This document shows, in pieces, positions 49,014 to 56,615 of a stretch of 64,000 bases of DNA; positions within the stretch are counted from its first letter, which is position 1; each line of letters begins with the position of its first letter. The position numbers were made by a program, and so were the translations under genes. Source of the stretch: Mycolicibacterium llatzerense. GTDB lineage: Bacteria; Actinomycetota; Actinomycetes; Mycobacteriales; Mycobacteriaceae. The notes beneath the pieces are model-generated. The model was not told the origin of the DNA. It made no database searches and saw only the letters and a list, made by a program, of their open reading frames with translations. The DNA lies in NCBI RefSeq assembly GCF_000878195.1, contig NZ_JXST01000005.1, forward strand, positions 1-64,000. The letters run 5' to 3'.

Positions 49014-49034
49014 GAGTTCCGCTTCAACGTGTAG
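49014..49034 (+). repeat. attR core (21-bp direct repeat)
   Basis: This is identical over 21 bp to attL at 43021-43041 and marks the right boundary. Sequence to its right (GCCCCGGCAATG and on) is the original downstream flank of ychF. Confidence 0.93.
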
Positions 49035-49054
49035 GCCCCGGCAATGCGCCGAGA

Positions 49055-49101
49055 GTGGAGAAGATTGCGAGATTTTCGCGAAATCTCGCAATCTTCCGCA
49101 C
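49055..49101. repeat. Intergenic imperfect palindrome P8 (displaced ychF hairpin)
   Basis: The arms 49055-49075 and 49081-49101 pair at 19 of 21 positions around TCGCG; the arm core is AAGATTGCGAGATTT. It begins 20 bp right of attR, which places it 20 bp after the ychF stop in the uninterrupted chromosome. Confidence 0.75.
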
Positions 49102-49125
49102 ATTCGATGACATAGATTGACGGCT

Positions 49126-49467
49126 GTGAGTGGCGATTGGCGCAGCGATCGAGTCGACGAGCTGCGGTCATTGATCAAACAGGCCGAACCTGACGTCGTC
49201 GAAGAGTCCAAATGGCGCAAACCGTCCAATCCTGATGGTGTGCCGACGTTTTCACTGGACGGCCTGATCTGCACGGTGGAGACGTACAAGGACAAGGTCA
49301 AGGCGACGTTCGCCAAAGGCGCGTCCCTGAAGGACCCGAGTCAGTTGTTCAACGCGAGTCTCGACGCGGGAGTCCGGCGCGCCATTGATCTGCACGAAGG
49401 CGACGAACTGGACGCGGACGCGTTCAAGGCATTGATCCACGAGGCAGTGAGAGCCAACCGCAGCTAG
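49126..49467 (+). CDS. DUF1801 (YdhG-like) protein
   Basis: This 113-residue protein has the DUF1801 pattern: RSLIKQAEPDVVEESKWRKPSNPDGVPTFS opening (quoted in part, WRKPS being typical), the KDKVKATFAKGA strand, and a C-terminal ALIHEAVRANR helix. Its function is unknown; the fold resembles frataxin/YdhG-like proteins. GTG 49126 is preferred to TTG 49117. Confidence 0.8.
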   Translation: MSGDWRSDRVDELRSLIKQAEPDVVEESKWRKPSNPDGVPTFSLDGLICTVETYKDKVKATFAKGASLKDPSQLFNASLDAGVRRAIDLHEGDELDADAFKALIHEAVRANRS

Positions 49468-49524
49468 CGCGCTGGGGCGATCCGTCCCTGGGCCGACGCC
49501 TGTCGGTGCCGCAAGGTGGTGGAG

Positions 49525-50502
49525 TCACGCCCCCAACGTGTAGTCCGCGCCGGACTTCAGCAGCTGCGCCGCCTCGTCGACGATGCGCTCGATGATCGCG
49601 CCGGCGGGTTCGATCGAGTGGATGAGCCCGGCGGCTTCGCCGAACACGACCCCGGCGTTGTCGGGATCGCCGTCGGCGAAGGCGGCGCTGTATCGCGGGC
49701 CCTCGACGTCGGCGTTTGCTGTCAATGCCTTTTCGTCGCCGTGCCAGCGGTCGGTAAAAGCGTTGCGGCGCATGCGCATTGTGAATTCGGCCGGCCAATC
49801 AATGCCGCGGGCGATGTCGCCCGTCGTCGTGCGAATTGTGCTGTCCCCGTTGGATTCGACGATCGCTTGGTGGTGGCGTGGATGTACCAGCGCCTCGTCG
49901 GAAGCCCATAGCCGCGTGCCGACCAGCACGCCGTCGGCGCCCAAGAGGAGAGAGGCGGCCAGCGCCCGCCCGTCGGCGATGCCGCCGGCTGCGAGGAGCA
50001 GGGTTTTGGGGGAGCGCTGGGCCACGAAATCAGCGACCTCAGGAACAAGGCTCAGCGTCCCGCGCAAGGAACCGTGGCCACCGGCCTCAGTGCCCTGTGC
50101 GACCACAACATCGGCACCGACCTGTATTGCGCGTTCGACGTGGCCGAGGTTCTGGCATTGGCAAATGAGCATGGCGCCAGCATCTTTCACCTTATCCGCG
50201 AAGAGCGCGGGGTCGCCGAACGACAACATCACCGCGGCCGGGCCGAATTCGAGGGCTTCGGCCACCACGCTGGGCGAGCGCTGCGCCGACCACGTGATGA
50301 ACCCGACGCCGACCCGCTCAGCTTCGGCCGCCGCGAATTGCGCACGAATCCATTCGGCGTCGCCGTATCCGCCGCCGATTAGTCCCAGCCCGCCGGCCCG
50401 GCTGACCGCCGCGGCCAGTGCACCGCCCGCGGCCAATGCCATCGGCGCGGAAACAATCGGGTGCGCAATCCCGAGGCGATCGGTCAGGCGGGTGGCGATC
50501 AT
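49525..50502 (-). CDS. Nitronate monooxygenase (2-nitropropane dioxygenase family)
   Basis: This 325-residue FMN-dependent TIM-barrel protein has HPIVSAPMALAAGG at the N-terminus, GGGYGD, the VAQGTEAGGHG flavin-binding loop, and LAAGGIADGRALAASLLLGADGV, quoted in parts, as family motifs. It oxidises alkyl nitronates or propionate-3-nitronate, or acts as an NADH:quinone reductase of the same fold. The ATG at 50502 is chosen; the 377-codon upstream extension is shadow sequence crossing a palindrome. Confidence 0.88.
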   Translation of the reverse strand: MIATRLTDRLGIAHPIVSAPMALAAGGALAAAVSRAGGLGLIGGGYGDAEWIRAQFAAAEAERVGVGFITWSAQRSPSVVAEALEFGPAAVMLSFGDPALFADKVKDAGAMLICQCQNLGHVERAIQVGADVVVAQGTEAGGHGSLRGTLSLVPEVADFVAQRSPKTLLLAAGGIADGRALAASLLLGADGVLVGTRLWASDEALVHPRHHQAIVESNGDSTIRTTTGDIARGIDWPAEFTMRMRRNAFTDRWHGDEKALTANADVEGPRYSAAFADGDPDNAGVVFGEAAGLIHSIEPAGAIIERIVDEAAQLLKSGADYTLGA

Positions 50503-50528
50503 CGTCTGATTATGGGCGTCAACTGAGC

Positions 50529-50593
50529 CGTCGAGCGTGGGGGTTGGCGCGGAAAAACCGCCGAGAATCCCTCCTAAACCTCCACGCTCGGCG
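50529..50593. repeat. Intergenic imperfect palindrome P9
   Basis: The arms 50529-50545 and 50577-50593 pair at 15 of 17 positions around a GCGGAAAAACC-containing centre. The arm core CGAGCGTGGGGGTT and the flank GTAGTCA are shared with P10 at 51657. The two bracket the gdx-reductase pair. Confidence 0.65.
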
Positions 50594-50676
50594 TAGTCAC
50601 GCGGACGGTGGTGACCAGTCTGACATTGCCACCCGCCTGCGCCTGTGAGAACTTGGTAACAGAGCCTTAACGATGG

Positions 50677-50722
50677 CTTCCGGACGATGGGTGCCGTACC
50701 CGGTGTGCGACAAGACGGCCCG
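50677..50722 (+). promoter_or_regulatory. Guanidine-III riboswitch (ykkC-III)
   Basis: The sequence carries the class consensus CCGGACGA, GCCGTACCCGG and GACAAGACGGC. Stem 1 is CCGG 50680-50683 with CCGG 50700-50703; stem 2 is GCCGT 50693-50697 with ACGGC 50715-50719. The interleaved order is an H-type pseudoknot, as in the known structure. The ribosome-binding site GGGAG (50722-50726) abuts stem 2, so guanidinium binding would control translation of the exporter at 50734. Confidence 0.9.
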
Positions 50723-50733
50723 GGAGAAACATC

Positions 50734-51048
50734 ATGTCGTGGGTAATTCTCGTCATCTCCGGCGTCCTCGAAGCGGTATGGGCGACAGCGATGGGCAAGT
50801 CTGAAGGGTTCACCCGGCTCTCGCCGAGCATCGTGTTCGGGGTTGCGCTCATCGCCAGCATGGCCGGCCTGGCCTACGCCATGCGCGACCTTCCGGTCGG
50901 GACCGCCTACGCCGTCTGGGTGGGAATCGGCGCAGTCCTCACCGTCGTCTATGCGATGGCCACCGGGGATGAGACCACCTCGGTCCTCAAGGTGGTGTTC
51001 TTGGCGGTGATCATCGGCGGCGTTGTCGGGCTCAAGCTCGTTCACTAG
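50734..51048 (+). CDS. gdx: Guanidinium exporter, SMR family
   Basis: This 104-residue four-helix small multidrug resistance protein is of the SugE/Gdx subtype: Glu13 in ISGVLEAVWATAMGKSEGF is the coupling carboxylate, and the WATAMxKSEGFT pattern separates Gdx from EmrE-like Qac transporters. It exports guanidinium in exchange for protons. The guanidine-III riboswitch 11 bp upstream strongly supports this function. Confidence 0.93.
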   Translation: MSWVILVISGVLEAVWATAMGKSEGFTRLSPSIVFGVALIASMAGLAYAMRDLPVGTAYAVWVGIGAVLTVVYAMATGDETTSVLKVVFLAVIIGGVVGLKLVH

Positions 51049-51084
51049 GGCTGATTCCATGTCGGGCGGAGTAGGTTGCCCGGC

Positions 51085-51648
51085 ATGGGGACTCTGAACT
51101 TCACCGCGACGGTGTCTCTCGACGGCTACGTCGCTGACGCCGACGGCGACTTCGATTGGTCCGGCCCGGGTGACGAGGTATTTGCCGTTCATCTCGCACG
51201 CATCGCAGGTGTTTCCACCGAGGTGCTGGGCCGGAAAACCTTTGCGCTGATGCGGTATTGGGAGAATTTCCCGGCGGACGAAGATGCCACCCCTGAGGAA
51301 TTGGAGTTCGCCCGGCTGTGGCGCGACATCGAGACGATCGCCGTGTCGTCGACGCTGACGCGCGAAGACCTCGGGACGAGTCGAGCCCGGCTCGTTCCCG
51401 AACTGACCTTGGCCGAATTGCGCCAGATCGTGGACGACGCACCGGGAGCGGTCGAGATCTTCGGACCCACTACGGCGGCCGATGCGATCCGTGCCGGCAT
51501 GATCGACGACTTCCACTTCTTCGTCGTACCCAAGGTCGTGGGCGCGGGTCTGCGCGCCCTGCCTGACGATGTGGTGCTCGACCTGAACCTCGTCGAGCAC
51601 CGGGTTTTCGACGACGGTGTCGCCTACCTGCATTACAGGCCTCGCTGA
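51085..51648 (+). CDS. Dihydrofolate reductase-like (RibD C-terminal) protein
   Basis: This 187-residue protein of the RibD C-terminal/DHFR fold has TATVSLDGYVADADGDF at the start, GRKTFALMRYW, and EIFGPTTAADAIRAGMIDDFHFFVVP as family landmarks, quoted in part. Such stand-alone proteins probably bind NADPH; the substrate is unknown. The ATG at 51085 is chosen over the TTG nine bases upstream. It follows gdx by 36 bp and may be cotranscribed with it. Confidence 0.83.
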   Translation: MGTLNFTATVSLDGYVADADGDFDWSGPGDEVFAVHLARIAGVSTEVLGRKTFALMRYWENFPADEDATPEELEFARLWRDIETIAVSSTLTREDLGTSRARLVPELTLAELRQIVDDAPGAVEIFGPTTAADAIRAGMIDDFHFFVVPKVVGAGLRALPDDVVLDLNLVEHRVFDDGVAYLHYRPR

Positions 51649-51656
51649 AAGTGGTT

Positions 51657-51714
51657 CGAGCGTGGGGGTTTACGCGGAAAAACGCGGCGAATTCCTCGTA
51701 AAACCGCACGCTCG
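51657..51714. repeat. Intergenic imperfect palindrome P10
   Basis: The arms 51657-51677 and 51694-51714 pair at 18 of 21 positions around AAAAACGCGGCGAATT. The arm core CGAGCGTGGGGGTT is the same as in P9. It lies between convergent stops. Confidence 0.7.
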
Positions 51715-51720
51715 ACGTAG

Positions 51721-52167
51721 TCAGAGCGGCCGCAGCGACTTGATGGTCTTCATCGGGAACCGCGACGAGACGCGGTGGATGCCGGGGATCGCAAGCACCT
51801 TGCTCGTCAGGAACTGCTCGTAGGCGGGCAGGTCCGCGACGGCGACGCGGACGAGATAGTCCGGCGACCCGAACAGCCGATGCAGTTCGAGCACTTGGGG
51901 ATACGCGGCCATCTTGGCCTCGAAGGTCTCGATGCTCTTCATGTCGAAGTCGGTGATCTCGACGTCGAGGAGCACCTCGAAGCTCTGATTGGCGGCCGCG
52001 GGTGAGATCTGCGCCTGGTAGCCGACGATGACGCCGTCGGCCTCGAGCCGTTGAACCCGCCGCAGGCACGGCCCCGGCGTGAGCCCGACGCGTTCGGCCA
52101 GGGCGACGTTCGCGATGCGGCCATCCTCGCGCAGGACGTCGATTATTGCTGTGTCAAGGCTGTCCAT
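51721..52167 (-). CDS. Lrp/AsnC family transcriptional regulator
   Basis: This 148-residue protein has an N-terminal winged HTH (SLDTAIIDVLREDGRIANVALAERVGLTPGPCLRR, in parts) and a C-terminal RAM ligand-binding domain (EITDFDMKSIETFEAKM, FGSPDYLVRVAV). It probably senses an amino acid and controls the divergent azlCD genes, the arrangement seen for Bacillus AzlB. The ATG at 52167 is preferred to the TTG two codons upstream. Confidence 0.9.
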   Translation of the reverse strand: MDSLDTAIIDVLREDGRIANVALAERVGLTPGPCLRRVQRLEADGVIVGYQAQISPAAANQSFEVLLDVEITDFDMKSIETFEAKMAAYPQVLELHRLFGSPDYLVRVAVADLPAYEQFLTSKVLAIPGIHRVSSRFPMKTIKSLRPL

Positions 52168-52247
52168 GACCAATTATTGCTCACACCGGCCCGCTAGCGC
52201 AGTAAGTAGCAACCAAATTCTGCTGCTGACCTGGGATCATTGTTGTC

Positions 52248-52955
52248 ATGGATGCTCTGGTGGTGACGTCTCGGAAAGCGGAGGTCGCCGCGGGCGTGCG
52301 GGCATCGCTGGCAGCCGGACTCGGCATGTATCCGATCGGCGTCGCCTTCGGGCTTCTGGTCGTCCAGGCGGGCCTGCCGTGGTGGGTCGCCCCGGCGCTG
52401 TCCATCGCATGTTTCGCCGGGTCGTTGGAGCTGCTGCTGATCGGCCTGATCGTCGCGGCCACCCCGCTCGCGACCATCGCACTGACCGCGTTCCTGGTGA
52501 ACTTCCGTCACGTCTTCTACGCGTTCACGTTTCCGCTGCACGTGGTGCGCAACCGGTTCGCCCGTGCCTATTCGGTCTACACCCTCGTCGACGAGGCGTA
52601 CGCGGTGACCGCCGCCAACCCGCGCGGCTGGACGTCGTGGCGCCTGGTCTCGATGCAGGCCGCGTTCCAGATCTATTGGGTCGGTGGCGGTTTGACGGGC
52701 GTCTTGCTCGGTTCGATGCTGCCCGCGCGCATCGAAGGGCTCGAATTCGCTTTGTGCGCCTTGTTCGTCACTCTGACGCTCGACGCCTGCCGCTCCCGCG
52801 ACGGCGTGCCATCGCTTCTCCTTGCGGCCCTTAGCTTCTCGATCGCGGTGGTGGTTGCGCCTCATGCGGCGTTGTTCGTCGGGCTGCTGCTGTTCATCGC
52901 CACGCTCGTCGCGCGCTACGCGTTGGTCCGGCGGCAGGCGGTCGTCGATGCCTGA
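52248..52955 (+). CDS. azlC: AzlC family branched-chain amino acid exporter, large subunit
   Basis: This 235-residue protein has seven to eight helices and the AzlC features GMYPIGVAFGLLVVQAGLPWW, FAGSLELLLIGL and VNFRHVFYAF. With AzlD it forms a BrnFE-type exporter of branched-chain amino acids and methionine. It is divergent from the Lrp-type regulator, with 80 bp between starts. Confidence 0.9.
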   Translation: MDALVVTSRKAEVAAGVRASLAAGLGMYPIGVAFGLLVVQAGLPWWVAPALSIACFAGSLELLLIGLIVAATPLATIALTAFLVNFRHVFYAFTFPLHVVRNRFARAYSVYTLVDEAYAVTAANPRGWTSWRLVSMQAAFQIYWVGGGLTGVLLGSMLPARIEGLEFALCALFVTLTLDACRSRDGVPSLLLAALSFSIAVVVAPHAALFVGLLLFIATLVARYALVRRQAVVDA

Positions 52956-53271
52956 CCTGGGGTACCTGGCGGCCGTGCTGGGGACCGTCTTCGCCATCAA
53001 CCTGGCGTTGCGCGCCGTGCCGTTCGCGATCCTGCAGCCACTGCGAAAGTCGCGCTTCGTCAACACGATGGCCGCCTGGATGCCCGTCGGCATCGTGGTG
53101 ATTCTCGCGGCGAGCACCTTCCGTTCGGTCTCCGGCGACGGAAAACACTTGGCGTTCGCGGCATTTGCGGTGGCTATCACCGTGGCGGCCCACCTTTTGG
53201 GCGGACGGCGGACCCTGCTCAGCGTCGGCGCCGGAACGCTCGTCTATGTGCTGCTCGTGAACTCAGTCTGA
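52948..53271 (+). CDS. azlD: AzlD domain small subunit of the amino acid exporter
   Basis: This 107-residue protein has three to four helices. The AzlD landmarks are TVFAINLALRAVPFA at the N-terminus and FVNTMAAWMPVGIVVILAAS. The ATG overlaps the azlC stop by 8 bp, giving coupled expression of equimolar subunits. Its 3' end overlaps the convergent VOC gene by 28 bp. Confidence 0.88.
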   Translation: MPDLGYLAAVLGTVFAINLALRAVPFAILQPLRKSRFVNTMAAWMPVGIVVILAASTFRSVSGDGKHLAFAAFAVAITVAAHLLGGRRTLLSVGAGTLVYVLLVNSV

Positions 53272-53639
53272 TTGTGTGCGAAGTACTGCACCAGGCAGAA
53301 CTCGTGGCCTTCGGGGTCGAACATGACCAGCACGACGCCCTCGTCGTAGTCGTGACGTGTCCCTGACCATTGCCCGCCGAGGTCCTCGACATGTTGACGG
53401 CCGGCATCGATGTCGTCGACTTCGACGTCGAGATGAATGCGAACCTTCGTCGCCTTCGCCTCGGGCACGCGCTGGAAGGTGAGCCGCGGCGTCGGACCTT
53501 CCCGAGAACCAAGGGTCGCCCAGCCTGGGTCGTCGCCGTGTTCGTAGGAAGGCTCGATGTGGAGCAGGTGTCCCCAGAACGTCGACATCACAACCGGATC
53601 GACACAGTCGATGGTTACGCCCGACCATTGATTCGGCAC
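53244..53639 (-). CDS. VOC (glyoxalase/bleomycin resistance) family protein
   Basis: This 131-residue protein has two beta-alpha-beta-beta-beta modules (GVTIDCVDPVVMSTFWGHLL and VRIHLDVEVDDIDAGRQHVE) and a terminal DPEGHEFCLVQ with the usual metal-side Glu. The substrate is unknown. The GTG at 53639 is chosen because a strong GGGAGGGG lies 9 nt upstream; the 11-codon extension to 53672 would collide with the divergent gene. Confidence 0.83.
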   Translation of the reverse strand: MPNQWSGVTIDCVDPVVMSTFWGHLLHIEPSYEHGDDPGWATLGSREGPTPRLTFQRVPEAKATKVRIHLDVEVDDIDAGRQHVEDLGGQWSGTRHDYDEGVVLVMFDPEGHEFCLVQYFAHNQTEFTSST

Positions 53640-53688
53640 GACAGCACGCCCCTCCCTGTGTCGATCAATCATGCACTTGGCGACGGTT

Positions 53689-54855
53689 ATGGGGAAGCGT
53701 TCAATAGTTTCCGTGGACGTCTTCAGAGATGCGTCAGTGCGTGCGGTGCTTCGCGATTCGCTGACCTCCGCGAAAGCGATGGCCGGTGGCCGGCCGCCCG
53801 TTGAGGGGGCCCACGTCGATGGGCCGAAACTGCTCAGTCACTTCGTCGGCCTCGCCACAGATGAACGCCTCGTTGACATTCCGGTGAACCGTCGACCGTG
53901 GACGTCCAGCGGGGTGCGGGTCGAACAGGGCGATCGAGTGACCTGGCTGGCATGGGGCCGGGCCTACGCGATGATGCCGCGGAGCATCGGCGCCGGGCCG
54001 AGTTTCGGGATGCTCTGCCGCGTCGGCGACGGTCCGGTCCAGATGAGCGCGCGCCCCACGTTCACGTTCACCGCGGACCGGGACGGCGAAGTACTGTTCG
54101 GCGGACGACTACCCGCTGAGTTACAGCCCGACGGTGAATGCCGGACAGACCGCATCCCATTCGGTGCGATCCGCGGCGGCTTCAGCGCAGTCGTCGTCGT
54201 GTGGCCGAGCAGCCGCGACCCCGAAAGCACACTGAAACAGCTTGCACCCCTGGACTCTTCGGGATTGTGCCGGATCGAGCACGAGCGTCTTACGGCGCCA
54301 CCCGCGCCACCGACCGGCTGGTCGCACCATCCGTTGCTCGGGCACGAGGACGTCTATGCGGACTCCGCCGACGGCATCACGGTCGACTGCGACGACACCG
54401 TCGGGATCATCCGCTACCCGGTGCAGGTGGCCCTGACCGATCAGTTGCGTCTGCGGTGGTCGTGGCGCGTCGACCGCCTGCCGTCGTCGCTGCCGGAGAA
54501 CACGATGTTCACCCACGACTACGTGAGCATCGCCGTCGAGTTCGACAACGGGCGCGACCTCACCTGGCAATGGAGCGCGACGCTACCGCCGGGCCTGGCC
54601 TATCCGTGCCCACTCGACCACTGGCGGCATCGCGAAACCCACATCGTGGTCCGCAGCGGCACCGCCGAATTGGGTGATTGGGTCACCGATGAACGGCCCG
54701 TGCTCGCCGACGCTCGTGCCGCCATCGGCGGCGAGGCGCCGACAGCGATCGTCGCGGTGTGGTTGATCGCCGTCAGCCTCAACCAGCATCAGTCGGCGGT
54801 CGGGGCCTTCCGCGATATCGAACTCCGCGACGGTTCCGAGGTGACAACCATCTAG
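53689..54855 (+). CDS. DUF3047-like hypothetical protein
   Basis: In this 388-residue protein, residues about 60-190 form a jelly-roll-like domain (RVEQGDRVTWLAWGRAY, GGRLPAELQPDGE). The C-terminal half, with LRLRWSWRVDRLPSSLPE, DYVSIAVEFDNGRDLTWQW and WLIAVSLNQHQSAVGAF, resembles DUF3047 proteins, whose role is unknown. There is no signal peptide. The start is uncertain: ATG 53671 or ATG 53689, neither with a clear ribosome-binding site. Confidence 0.6.
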   Translation: MGKRSIVSVDVFRDASVRAVLRDSLTSAKAMAGGRPPVEGAHVDGPKLLSHFVGLATDERLVDIPVNRRPWTSSGVRVEQGDRVTWLAWGRAYAMMPRSIGAGPSFGMLCRVGDGPVQMSARPTFTFTADRDGEVLFGGRLPAELQPDGECRTDRIPFGAIRGGFSAVVVVWPSSRDPESTLKQLAPLDSSGLCRIEHERLTAPPAPPTGWSHHPLLGHEDVYADSADGITVDCDDTVGIIRYPVQVALTDQLRLRWSWRVDRLPSSLPENTMFTHDYVSIAVEFDNGRDLTWQWSATLPPGLAYPCPLDHWRHRETHIVVRSGTAELGDWVTDERPVLADARAAIGGEAPTAIVAVWLIAVSLNQHQSAVGAFRDIELRDGSEVTTI

Positions 54856-54901
54856 CGCTCGCTCAAGGAAGTTGTCGGTGCCCACCGATAGCCTGCGCGA
54901 C

Positions 54902-55300
54902 ATGAAGCTTGTTTCCACCCGCATCATCACCGCCGACGTACCGAGCCTGGTCGGCTTCTATGAACTGGTGACCGGCGCCGACGCGGTCTGGGCCAACGAC
55001 CTGTTCGCGGAAATCCCCACGCCGGTGGGCACGTTGGCCATCGGTAGCGACAAGACCGTCCCGTTGTTCGGGGCCGGTTCCGCAGAGCCGGCAGCCAACC
55101 GAACGGCCATCATCGAGTTCATCGTGGCGGACGTCGACGCTGAATATGACCGGCTGCGCGACCGGTTGGACGAGGTCGTCACCGAGCCGACCACCATGCC
55201 GTGGGGTAACCGGGCGCTGCTGTTCCGCGATCCCGACGGAAACCTGATCAACCTGTTCACTCCGGTCACCGACGAGGCCAAAGCCAGGTTCGGGGTATAG
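54902..55300 (+). CDS. VOC family protein
   Basis: This 132-residue glyoxalase-fold protein opens KLVSTRIITADVPSLVGFYELVTG, quoted in part, has a central IIEFIVADVDAEYDRL and ends in FRDPDGNLINLFTPV with the conserved metal-site Glu position replaced by Asn-Leu-Phe. A substrate is not predictable. ATG 54902 is chosen over a TTG 30 bp upstream. Confidence 0.83.
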   Translation: MKLVSTRIITADVPSLVGFYELVTGADAVWANDLFAEIPTPVGTLAIGSDKTVPLFGAGSAEPAANRTAIIEFIVADVDAEYDRLRDRLDEVVTEPTTMPWGNRALLFRDPDGNLINLFTPVTDEAKARFGV

Positions 55301-55307
55301 CGGTCAG

Positions 55308-55688
55308 TCAGTCCATCTGTTCGACCCACTGGGCGCGCGATGGCCCGGGTTCGAACGGATCGCTGAAATACTGTGTTTCCCTGATGATTTCACCGTTCTC
55401 GAATTCGGCGATGCTCACGACGTAGTACGGGTGGTCGTCGTAGGTCATGATCAGCTCGCTGATCCAGAGATCGCCGCTGCCGACTATCCGCCGCACCGTG
55501 AAGCGCTTGGCATTGGGCTGTGCTTCGCGTGATGCCTGAATGTTGTCGCGGCCGCGGATACGTTCACCGGACTGCGGGTATTCGAGGACCGCATCGGATC
55601 GGTAGATGCGATGTTCGGCGTCGAAGTCGTTGACGTCGGAAGCTGCCCAGTGGGCCGCAAGCGCACCCCGCACTTCGCTGTCGTTCAT
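55308..55688 (-). CDS. SnoaL/NTF2-like protein
   Basis: This 126-residue protein has the cone-shaped NTF2-like pattern: ALAAHWAASDVNDFDAEHRIY helix-strand, GERIRGRDNIQASREAQPN, then long strands ending in QYFSDPFEPGPSRAQWVE. The family includes hydrolases, cyclases and ligand binders; the reaction is unknown. It is convergent with the upstream VOC gene, with 7 bp between stops. Confidence 0.8.
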   Translation of the reverse strand: MNDSEVRGALAAHWAASDVNDFDAEHRIYRSDAVLEYPQSGERIRGRDNIQASREAQPNAKRFTVRRIVGSGDLWISELIMTYDDHPYYVVSIAEFENGEIIRETQYFSDPFEPGPSRAQWVEQMD

Positions 55689-55797
55689 GGCTGCCTTCCT
55701 GGAGGTGGTCCATCCAGTGTGGTCGTGTCGCAGCGCCGGCGGTGAACCTTGGTCGCGCCCACTGTCGCCGTGGCCGTAGGCGGCCTAGCATTTGTCG

Positions 55798-56544
55798 GTG
55801 AGCTTCGTCGTCTCGCCAGACGCCTATGGCCGCTACATGGGCCGGTATGCCGAACCGCTGGCGACGGTCTTCGGCGCGTTCGCCGGGATCGCCGCCGGCA
55901 GCAAGGTGCTCGACGTCGGCTGCGGTCCGGGTGCGCTGACGGCCCATGCCCTGTCGGTCGGAGCCGAGGTGTCGGCCATCGATCCGTCGCCGCCGTTCGT
56001 CGACGCGATTCGTGAACGGTTCCCCGCCATCGATGTGCGCAGCGGTACGGCAGAGGAATTACCCTATGAAGCAGATACTTTCGATACCTCGCTCGCGCAG
56101 TTGGTGGTGCACTTCATGGCGGACCCCGTCGTCGGTATCAGCCAGATGGCTCGTGTCACTCGGCCCGGCGGCGTCGTCGCGGCCTGCGTCTGGGACGGGC
56201 CGACCGGTGCGCTGGCGCCGTTTTGGGAAGCAGTTCACGTGATCGATCCCGATGCGAAGGATGAGGCGCTCCTTTCTGGTGCGCACCGGGGGCATCTGAC
56301 CGAGATCTTCGAAACCGCAGGATTGCGCGACGTGCACGAAGACGCCATCGCGGTCGACGTCGTGCACCCGACTTTCGAGGAGTGGTGGGAGCCGTACACG
56401 TTCGGTGTCGGCCCCGCGGGCGACTACGTGCAGCGGCTTAACGACGAAGCCCGCGAGAGGCTGGAAACCGTGGCGCGCGAACGACTGGGCGCCGGGCCGT
56501 TCACCGTCACCGCTACCGCGTGGGCTGCGCGCGGGACAGTCTGA
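55798..56544 (+). CDS. Class I SAM-dependent methyltransferase
   Basis: This 248-residue protein has SAM motif I at VLDVGCGPGALTAHAL, an acidic residue in SAIDPSPPF, and motif LAQLVVHFMADP equivalent to motif IV. It resembles UbiE/Methyltransf_11 enzymes, with an unknown methyl acceptor. The GTG at 55798 is preferred to the TTG two codons upstream. A palindrome follows 7 bp after the stop. Confidence 0.85.
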   Translation: MSFVVSPDAYGRYMGRYAEPLATVFGAFAGIAAGSKVLDVGCGPGALTAHALSVGAEVSAIDPSPPFVDAIRERFPAIDVRSGTAEELPYEADTFDTSLAQLVVHFMADPVVGISQMARVTRPGGVVAACVWDGPTGALAPFWEAVHVIDPDAKDEALLSGAHRGHLTEIFETAGLRDVHEDAIAVDVVHPTFEEWWEPYTFGVGPAGDYVQRLNDEARERLETVARERLGAGPFTVTATAWAARGTV

Positions 56545-56550
56545 TCCCAT

Positions 56551-56615
56551 CCGTCGAGTGGTCAGTTACGACACGAGAATGGCGAAATGGCGTGCGATAA
56601 CTGGCCGCTCGGCGG
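56551..56615. repeat. Intergenic imperfect palindrome P11
   Basis: The arms 56551-56575 and 56591-56615 pair at 19 of 25 positions around AGAATGGCGAAATGG. The arm GAGTGGTCAGTTACGACACG resembles P0 and P2. It exactly fills the space between two convergent stop codons. Confidence 0.65.

Larger units (their letters stand above)
43021..49034. mobile_element. 6-kb integrative element in the 3' end of ychF
   Basis: The element is bounded by a 21-bp perfect direct repeat that duplicates the ychF terminus. It encodes a tyrosine integrase next to attL, an XRE regulator, a cargo of unknown membrane proteins, a serine recombinase with a res-like site, and a PD-(D/E)XK-type protein near attR. Several cargo genes (45.2-47.1 kb) are visibly richer in A/T than the flanks. 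No capsid, terminase, conjugation or replication gene is seen, so it is a small satellite-like or defence-type integrative element rather than a prophage. Confidence 0.92.

Noticed and set aside
49525..51633. 702-codon minus-strand open frame that could be read as a fusion
   Set aside because: Only 49525-50502 encodes the nitronate monooxygenase; the extension crosses a palindrome, a riboswitch and two plus-strand genes.
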